NCBI GenBank assembly: GCA_002361625.1
Contig: DETL01000034.1
Span: 50,425 to 114,424 of the forward strand
Length of the DNA: 64,000 nucleotides
Direction: 5' to 3'
Source: Bacteroidales bacterium UBA3289
GTDB taxonomy: Bacteria; Bacteroidota; Bacteroidia; Bacteroidales; UBA932
The number at the start of each line of letters is the position of its first letter. Position 1 is the first letter of the stretch. The notes beneath the pieces were generated by a model, which had not been told where the DNA came from, ran no database searches, and was given only the letters and a program-made list of their open reading frames with translations. Made by a program: the position numbers and the translations under genes. This document shows positions 59,136-64,000 of this stretch, piece by piece.

Positions 59136-61357
59136 TTCACGATCATCTTTTTGGTAATGACTTCCGTCTCCCCGCCCCGGTGGATGACGGCCTTGAGCTC
59201 ACCGCTACGGGCGATGTGCCAGTAGCCGTCGGGACCCGGGGAGATGGCCTTCCCGTCGAAATACCAGGAAACGCCGTCGGCTTCCGGGGCGTTGTACACG
59301 CGGAGCGGAAGGGGAGTGTCAGGGGCAAAAGAGCCGTCCGTGCCGCGAGGCGCATCCTTCAGATAGATATAAGGCCAGCTGCCGGCTTTCTTGTCGGACT
59401 TGGTGGTGAAGGAGGCGTTGCCGTTCACCGGGCCGGGAATGCTTCCCCGGCGGCACAGGAGCTGGACCTTGTAGGCCGTCGTGGGCTTCAGCCCCTCGAT
59501 GACGCAGGCGTAGCGGCCGGTCTCGTAGGGCGTCACTTCCACTTCGGTGAGGCGGGTGTCGTCGGCCAGGCCCCAGCGGAGGACGCTGTTTCCCGTGAAG
59601 GTCGGATCCACGCTGCTCCACTGGATGATGGTCGCATCCTGGAAGACGACCTGGCTTTCCACCTTTACGGCCGGGGCTTTCTCTTCCAGGTCATTGAAAG
59701 CGAGGAAGGTGACGCTGCCGTCGGCATTCAGGGTAATGTCCGTCAGGCCCAGGGGAGAATCGGCCCCGCTCCAGAACTGGAAGGCCGGATCCGTGTCGCA
59801 GGTGAAGATGTTCACGTCGCCGAAAGGCCAGAAGGCGTGGGAGGCCAGGGTGTTGATGGCGTCGTAGTTGCGGTTCTTGACGGCCGTCTGGTAGTTCTGG
59901 CGGGCCGCCGGGTCCGGTTCGATGAGGTCCACGCACTGATGGTCCGGACGGGCGTTGAGCTCGTTCAGGGACCAGCGTTCCAGGGCGGTCACCACCTTGG
60001 AAGCCGACGTGGATTCGCCGGCGGGACGCTCGGAAAAGTCGATGTGATACACCAGGAGGCCGCTTCCGCCGATGTAGGCGTCCCAGCCCGCCGCGCGGCG
60101 GCATTCGAAGAGCCAGAGTTCGGACTCGTTGTCCGTGGTGAGATAGTAGTAGTCGTTGTTCTCCTGCACGGGCCGGAGGGTGTGCCGTCCTTCCGTCAGG
60201 GGCTTTCCCTCTCCCATGCCGAAGTACCAGCGCTCCACGGCACTGTAGTTGGGCGGCGTACGGCCCCGGTCGTTGTGGTTGCCGGCATCCATGAGGTCGA
60301 TGCTGTTCCACATGGCCTCCGAATAGCCGCCGCTGCCCTCGCTGTCCGTGTCATACAGGTCGGGAATGCCGAAAGTATGCGTGTACTCATGGCAGAACGT
60401 GCCGATGGAGGCCAGCGTCGTGTAGGTCGTGTAGTTGTCGTCCAGCATCAGCTCGGAGGTGCAGGCGTAGTTGTTCACGATGACCCCATCGCAAGGGAAG
60501 TCGATGCCGGCGCCGTCCTTGATGTACCACATGTGCGGCCATATATATTTCTCTCCGGCGCCCTCCGCCTCGTTGGGGCCGGCAAAGAAGACGAAGACGT
60601 TGTCCACCTCGCCGTCGCCATCGTTGTCATAGATGGACAGGTCCCAGTCCGGGTCCACCTGCGTGCAGGCGTCGATGATGAGCTGGGCGGCGTTCTGGTC
60701 CTCGTCGTCGTCATTGTTGGCCCCGTAGTATTCGTAGTTCTGCGGCAGGGTGACGATAGGGGTGATGTCGAACTTGAAGTCGCACCGGTCCTTCCACTGG
60801 TCCTTGAAATAGGAGATGGCGGTATTGGCTCCGTTCCCGTTCACCTTTTTCTCGAAATCCTCCCGCGTGAAGGTGAATTCCAGGTCCTGGAACTGGGCGA
60901 GGATGATGAGTCCGTGGCGCAGCGACCGTCCGCTCCCTTCTGCGAGGAAACTCCGCGTACGGGCCCTTTCCCGGGCCTGTACGGGTACCAGGCGGTCCAG
61001 CCGAAGGTGACGCTTCCGGGACAGAAGGTCCCAGGGAATCTGCCGGCTCGCGGCGATCACTTCGCCGGGCGCATCGGCGGCTCCGGCATGGACCCCCGTA
61101 TTCTGGCGCTTCCCGTAATAGTCGAAACGGGCGTAGCACCACCATCCCTCCGCGTCCTGGGTAAGGACGCAGCCGTCCGCGGTTGTCGTGAGATGACCGT
61201 GCTCGTCGCCGGAAAGGTAGGCCTGGACGGTGGATCCGTCCGGCTGGGTGAGGTACACAAGGCCCTTGCGGGCAGGGGAGGCCTGTACAAGAAGGGTGCA
61301 GGCAAGCAGATATATGACGAGCGGCCAGCGCCGCAAAGTGCCGGGTTCAGGTTTCAT
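59132..61357 (-). CDS. Secreted M6-family metalloprotease
   Basis: About 741 residues from the ATG at 61357. Signal peptide (PLVIYLLACTLLVQAS), a propeptide region to about 150, and the protease core with the zinc site HEYTHTFGIPDLYD (HExxH near 322) typical of immune inhibitor A-like M6 peptidases. Calcium-binding-like DNDGDGEVDN precedes it. The C-terminal part holds a fibronectin type III-like domain (about 585-670) and an Ig-like tail ending in TKKMIVK, which may be a sorting or adhesion region. It degrades extracellular proteins. The lipoprotein gene follows with overlap. Confidence 0.88.
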   Translation of the reverse strand: MKPEPGTLRRWPLVIYLLACTLLVQASPARKGLVYLTQPDGSTVQAYLSGDEHGHLTTTADGCVLTQDAEGWWCYARFDYYGKRQNTGVHAGAADAPGEVIAASRQIPWDLLSRKRHLRLDRLVPVQARERARTRSFLAEGSGRSLRHGLIILAQFQDLEFTFTREDFEKKVNGNGANTAISYFKDQWKDRCDFKFDITPIVTLPQNYEYYGANNDDDEDQNAAQLIIDACTQVDPDWDLSIYDNDGDGEVDNVFVFFAGPNEAEGAGEKYIWPHMWYIKDGAGIDFPCDGVIVNNYACTSELMLDDNYTTYTTLASIGTFCHEYTHTFGIPDLYDTDSEGSGGYSEAMWNSIDLMDAGNHNDRGRTPPNYSAVERWYFGMGEGKPLTEGRHTLRPVQENNDYYYLTTDNESELWLFECRRAAGWDAYIGGSGLLVYHIDFSERPAGESTSASKVVTALERWSLNELNARPDHQCVDLIEPDPAARQNYQTAVKNRNYDAINTLASHAFWPFGDVNIFTCDTDPAFQFWSGADSPLGLTDITLNADGSVTFLAFNDLEEKAPAVKVESQVVFQDATIIQWSSVDPTFTGNSVLRWGLADDTRLTEVEVTPYETGRYACVIEGLKPTTAYKVQLLCRRGSIPGPVNGNASFTTKSDKKAGSWPYIYLKDAPRGTDGSFAPDTPLPLRVYNAPEADGVSWYFDGKAISPGPDGYWHIARSGELKAVIHRGGETEVITKKMIVK

Positions 61358-61513
61358 ACTCTTCAAAGTACGGCAATTTTTTGCGCATTCGCAAGGGTAT
61401 ATGCAAAAAACCGGCCCCAACGAGTGGAAACCGATTCTTTGACGTGTACTAAAACCTAAACCTGTCTTAAAGATGCAAGTCTTTGCGGCTTTGTTGCACG
61501 AAAAGTGAAAAAA

Positions 61514-61550
61514 CTTGAAAAAAATTAAGCGGCTGCCGCAGCAGTCGCTT
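61514..61550 (-). terminator. Rho-independent terminator of the Hc1-like gene
   Basis: On the minus strand AAGCGACTGC (61550-61541) pairs with GCAGCCGCTT (61536-61527), one mismatch, followed after AA by seven T. It lies 18 bases after the Hc1 stop. Confidence 0.8.
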
Positions 61551-61568
61551 ATTCAGTGTTAAAACCGC

Positions 61569-61742
61569 TTATTTCGCGGCATCGACGGAAACCTTGCGGA
61601 ACTCCTTGAGGTCCTTCATGAGGTTGAGGGCAGCCTTGCGGGCACGGGCACCGGCGGCTTTGTTACCCTTTACAATCTGCGCCTCGGCGTTCTTGGCGAA
61701 CTCGGCGGCTTCCGCGTTGATCTTTTCAACAAGCTCTTTCAT
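61569..61742 (-). CDS. Histone H1-like protein Hc1 (57 residues)
   Basis: A short gene of 57 residues: starts MKELVEKINAEAAEF, central GNKAAGARARKAALNL, ends DLKEFRKVSVDAAK. Rich in lysine and alanine, it matches the small Hc1-type proteins common in Bacteroidota, related to chlamydial Hc1 that condenses DNA. The helical basic-alanine pattern fits DNA binding. It has its own terminator and lies between pth and the M6 protease gene, both on the same strand. A near-consensus -7 box lies about 57 bases upstream (minus strand TATCTTGC). Confidence 0.85.
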   Translation of the reverse strand: MKELVEKINAEAAEFAKNAEAQIVKGNKAAGARARKAALNLMKDLKEFRKVSVDAAK

Positions 61743-61846
61743 GGTGACAGAATTAATTTATTAAGTGATCGTTAAACGTTAATTATCACAACTTTGACGC
61801 AAGATAGCAATAAAAACGCAAAAAATCCAAAAAAATCCGAAAAAAA

Positions 61847-62464
61847 TTACTTTCCTGTTTCCTCAGGCGGGTTTTCCGGCTTTTTTTCTTCTGTTTTGGG
61901 CTTGCTGTTCAGGAAGTTCATGGCTCTGGCCGGGCCGATGGTGGAAAAGTCCTTGACCCCCTGGATCACGCGGGCGGCGATGGCGGGCATCTCGGCGATT
62001 TCTTCCTCGGAGAGCGCTCCCAGGACGAAATCCACCTGTCCGCCCCGCGAGAAACCGTTGCCGATTCCTACGCGGATCCGCGTCCAGTCCTCGGATTCGA
62101 GGGTCCAGATAATGTTTTCCAGTCCGTTGTGGCCGCCGTCGCTGCCCCGCTGGCGCATCCGGGTGGCGCCGAAGGGAAGATTCAGGTCGTCGCAGATGAC
62201 GATGAGGTTCTCCAGCGGGAGGTTCAGGCGCTGCAGCCAGTATCGGACGGCGTTGCCGCTGAGGTTCATGTAGGTGGAGGGCTTCAGCAGGGTGAAGTGC
62301 CTTCCCTTGAACGAAACCTCCGCAACGGCGCCGTAGCGCTCCACGGAAAAAACGACATTGGATGCCTGAGCCCAGGCATCCAATATCATAAATCCCATGT
62401 TGTGGCGGGTCCGGGCGTATTCCGCGCCGATGTTCCCCAGACCGACAACGAGGTACTCCGCCAT
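61847..62464 (-). CDS. pth: Peptidyl-tRNA hydrolase
   Basis: 205 residues. Catalytic and binding residues are visible: Asn in VVGLGNIGAEYARTRHNMGF, the active-site His in TRHN, Asp in ICDDLNLPFG and Asn in GSDGGHNGLENI. It releases tRNA from peptidyl-tRNA that has dropped off ribosomes. Its ATG overlaps the rplY stop by one base, a pairing found in many bacteria. Confidence 0.94.
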   Translation of the reverse strand: MAEYLVVGLGNIGAEYARTRHNMGFMILDAWAQASNVVFSVERYGAVAEVSFKGRHFTLLKPSTYMNLSGNAVRYWLQRLNLPLENLIVICDDLNLPFGATRMRQRGSDGGHNGLENIIWTLESEDWTRIRVGIGNGFSRGGQVDFVLGALSEEEIAEMPAIAARVIQGVKDFSTIGPARAMNFLNSKPKTEEKKPENPPEETGK

Positions 62465-63051
62465 TATTTCGCGGCCTTCGCGGCCTCGGCGGCAGCCTGC
62501 TGCATCGCACGGGTGGCGCTGACGCGGCAGATGATGGTGTTCTTGTCGGACACGATCTGGAGACCGTCATACTTGAGGTCGCCGGCGGTCATGCGCTTGT
62601 CGATTTCGAGCGGGGTGACATCCACGTCGAGCTGGTCGGGGAGGTCCTTCATAAGGGCCTTGACCTTCAGGGAGCGGGCAAGCTGGGTAAACTTACCACC
62701 GGCCTGGACACCCACCGGGTGACCGTAGATGTTCAGGGGAACGCTGATGACGATGGGCTTCTCCTCGTTCACGGCGAGGAAGTCCACGTGCAGGCAGTTG
62801 TCATCCACCGGGTGCCACTGATACTCGTGGGCGACAGCGGTGTACACCTTACCGTCCAGGTTCAGGTCCACGATGAAGGAGGCGGGCGTATGGGTCAGAC
62901 CCTGGAGCTCTTTCTCCACCACGGTGAAAAGGATGTTGTCGATGCCGGCGCCGTACAGGTTGCAGGGAACGAGGCCCTGGCGGCGGAAAGCCTTGATCAC
63001 GGCCTTGTTGCCCTTCTGGCGGATCTGGCCGTTAAGCTGGAAATGCTTCAT
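62464..63051 (-). CDS. rplY: Ribosomal protein L25 / general stress protein Ctc
   Basis: 195 residues: an N-terminal L25 domain (FQLNGQIRQKGNKAVIKAFRRQGLVPCNLYG) that binds 5S rRNA and a C-terminal TL5/CTC beta domain (VQAGGKFTQLARSLKVKAL). It ends with a lysine-alanine tail (AAAEAAKAAK) usual in Bacteroidota. It is translated with pth, which starts at its stop. Confidence 0.94.
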   Translation of the reverse strand: MKHFQLNGQIRQKGNKAVIKAFRRQGLVPCNLYGAGIDNILFTVVEKELQGLTHTPASFIVDLNLDGKVYTAVAHEYQWHPVDDNCLHVDFLAVNEEKPIVISVPLNIYGHPVGVQAGGKFTQLARSLKVKALMKDLPDQLDVDVTPLEIDKRMTAGDLKYDGLQIVSDKNTIICRVSATRAMQQAAAEAAKAAK

Positions 63052-63136
63052 TGTTTTTTGTTTTAAAAATGTGTTACTCAGTCTGATTTTTCACAGACCC
63101 CATTGCACCAAAAAGCGTTGCGCTTTTTTAAGCGCG

Positions 63137-63167
63137 CAAAGATACGCACTTTTTTTCAATCAGACAA
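63137..63167 (-). promoter_or_regulatory. Promoter of rplY-pth
   Basis: Minus strand: TTG (63167-63165), 20 bases, TATCTTTG (63144-63137). It overlaps the stop codon of the glutamate dehydrogenase gene. The leader of about 80 bases contains a palindrome AAAAAGCG-TTG-CGCTTTTT. Confidence 0.7.
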
Positions 63168-64000
63168 GTCCCTGATCCACCATTGCGTTCGCGACCTTGA
63201 TGAAGCCGGCGATGTTGGCGCCCTTGACATAGTTCACCTGGCCGTCTTCGCCGGTCCCGTACTGGAGGCAGGCCGTGTGGATGTCGGACATGATGCGGCG
63301 GAGCTGGGCGTCCACTTCCTCGGCGGTCCACTTCTGGCGGATGGAATTCTGCGTCATCTCCAGGCCGGAGGTGGCGACCCCGCCCGCATTGGAGGCCTTG
63401 CCGGGGGCGTAGAGGAGGCCCGCTCCCTGGAAAACGCGGATGGCTTCCGGGGTGGAGGGCATGTTGGCCCCTTCCGCGACGCAGCGGCAGCCGCCGGCGA
63501 CGAGGTTCTCCGCATCGGCCTTCTCGATCTCATTCTGCGTGGCGCAGGGGAGGGCGATGTCGCACGGGATCCTCCAGGGACGCTCGTCCGGGTAGTAGGT
63601 GGCGGAAGGATAACGCTCGGCATATTCCTTGATCCGGCCACGGCGGTAATTCTTGAGTTCGAAGACGAACTGCATCTTCTCTTCGTCCAGGCCCTCCGGG
63701 TCGTGGATGAAGCCGTTGGAGTCGGATAGGGTGACGACCTTCGCCCCAAGGCGCATCGCCTTCTGGGCGGCGTACTGGGCCACGTTGCCGGAGCCGGAGA
63801 CGAGGACGGTCTTCCCCTCGAAGGTCTCGCCGCGGGTGGCGAGCATCTGCTCGGTGAAGTAGCACAGGCCGTAGCCGGTGGCTTCCGGGCGCAGGCGCGA
63901 GCCGCCCCAGCCGAGGCCCTTGCCGGTGAGGGTGCCGGTGAATTCGTCCCGGAGGCGCTTGTACTGGCCGAACAGGTAGCCGATCTCGCGGCCGCCCACG
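63160..64000 (-). CDS. gdhA: NADP-type glutamate dehydrogenase, C-terminal part
   Basis: The window contains the last 280 residues or so; the start lies beyond 64000. Visible are KGLGWGGSRLRPEATGYG, the nucleotide-binding loop SGSGNVAQYA, GANMPSTPEA, APGKASNAGGVATSGLEM and the C-terminal helix MVDQGLV, as in hexameric bacterial GdhA of about 445 residues. It converts 2-oxoglutarate and ammonia to glutamate. The rplY promoter overlaps its end, so it is transcribed separately from rplY. Confidence 0.93.
   Translation of the reverse strand, partial: VGGREIGYLFGQYKRLRDEFTGTLTGKGLGWGGSRLRPEATGYGLCYFTEQMLATRGETFEGKTVLVSGSGNVAQYAAQKAMRLGAKVVTLSDSNGFIHDPEGLDEEKMQFVFELKNYRRGRIKEYAERYPSATYYPDERPWRIPCDIALPCATQNEIEKADAENLVAGGCRCVAEGANMPSTPEAIRVFQGAGLLYAPGKASNAGGVATSGLEMTQNSIRQKWTAEEVDAQLRRIMSDIHTACLQYGTGEDGQVNYVKGANIAGFIKVANAMVDQGLV

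Noticed and set aside
59129..61459. 776-residue plus-strand frame opposite the M6 protease
   Set aside because: The minus strand carries HExxH and a signal peptide; the plus frame shows no family.
1..64000. CRISPR array, tRNA, rRNA or insertion sequence
   Set aside because: No regular repeat-spacer pattern, no tRNA-like cloverleaf with CCA context, no rRNA stretch and no transposase or integrase motif was seen.

Overview
The window is a chromosomal segment of a member of the Bacteroidota, most likely order Bacteroidales. The signs are a SusC/SusD polysaccharide utilisation locus with a one-protein hybrid two-component regulator, several promoters of the Bacteroidetes type (-33 TTTG or TTG, 19-21 bases, -7 TAnnTTTG), a TonB-dependent receptor, an Hc1-like mini histone, bacterial AsnA, and start codons without Shine-Dalgarno sequences. 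Most of the window is GC-rich (by eye near 60 percent). The first 13.7 kb is clearly AT-rich (by eye low to mid 40s) and looks foreign. The genus cannot be fixed from the sequence; a GC-rich gut or rumen lineage (Alistipes/Rikenellaceae or an uncultured Bacteroidales family) is an inference.

Layout. (a) 1-13.73 kb: one long minus-strand AT-rich operon: NERD nuclease-methyltransferase fusion, SF1A helicase, 744-residue unknown protein, DUF1848 protein, second degenerate SF1 helicase-like protein, then TonB receptor, ABC exporter, metallophosphoesterase and an ADP-ribosylglycohydrolase cut by the window edge. The first five genes look like an undescribed defence or nucleic-acid processing system. 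(b) 13.86-22.66 kb: plus-strand accessory genes: TPR-retropepsin protein, a pair of YbjN-like proteins, a second ADP-ribosylglycohydrolase, a YD-repeat-like protein, a membrane DnaJ, and a tightly coupled four-gene set (DnaB-like ATPase without the Walker A lysine, radical SAM activase, small cysteine protein, MreB paralogue). (c) 22.77-29.18 kb: acetyltransferase and PgeF (minus), then patatin, ClpS-ClpA-Aat (a complete N-degron module) and an aldo/keto reductase. (d) 29.18-32.54 kb: a cut-off oxidoreductase start joined to an accessory set (AlaX-like editing protein, lipoprotein, small basic protein, AlkZ-like winged-helix protein, FKBP, Smr protein). (e) 32.56-35.86 kb: minus-strand calcineurin-like phosphatase, tocopherol-cyclase-like protein, DIP1984 and YqeY proteins. 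(f) 36.06-50.47 kb: a complete fructan utilisation locus: SusC, SusD, DUF4960 surface protein, two GH32 enzymes, MFS sugar transporter, fructokinase and a sugar-sensing hybrid two-component regulator. (g) 50.46-52.26 kb: FecE/FecD-type importer genes, the ATPase carrying a 123-base palindromic element in frame. (h) 52.43-64 kb: housekeeping: PepC-like peptidase, LolE-like permease, RbfA, TyrRS, AsnA, TpiA, M6 protease, Hc1, Pth, L25 and the C-terminal part of glutamate dehydrogenase.

How the genes work together. In the fructan locus, surface GH32 and SusC/D would bind, cut and import fructan; the periplasmic GH32 releases fructose; the MFS protein and fructokinase take it into metabolism; the regulator senses the free sugar. 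ClpS, ClpA and Aat together form the tagging, recognition and unfolding steps of N-end-rule proteolysis. No tRNA, rRNA, CRISPR array or insertion sequence transposase was recognised.
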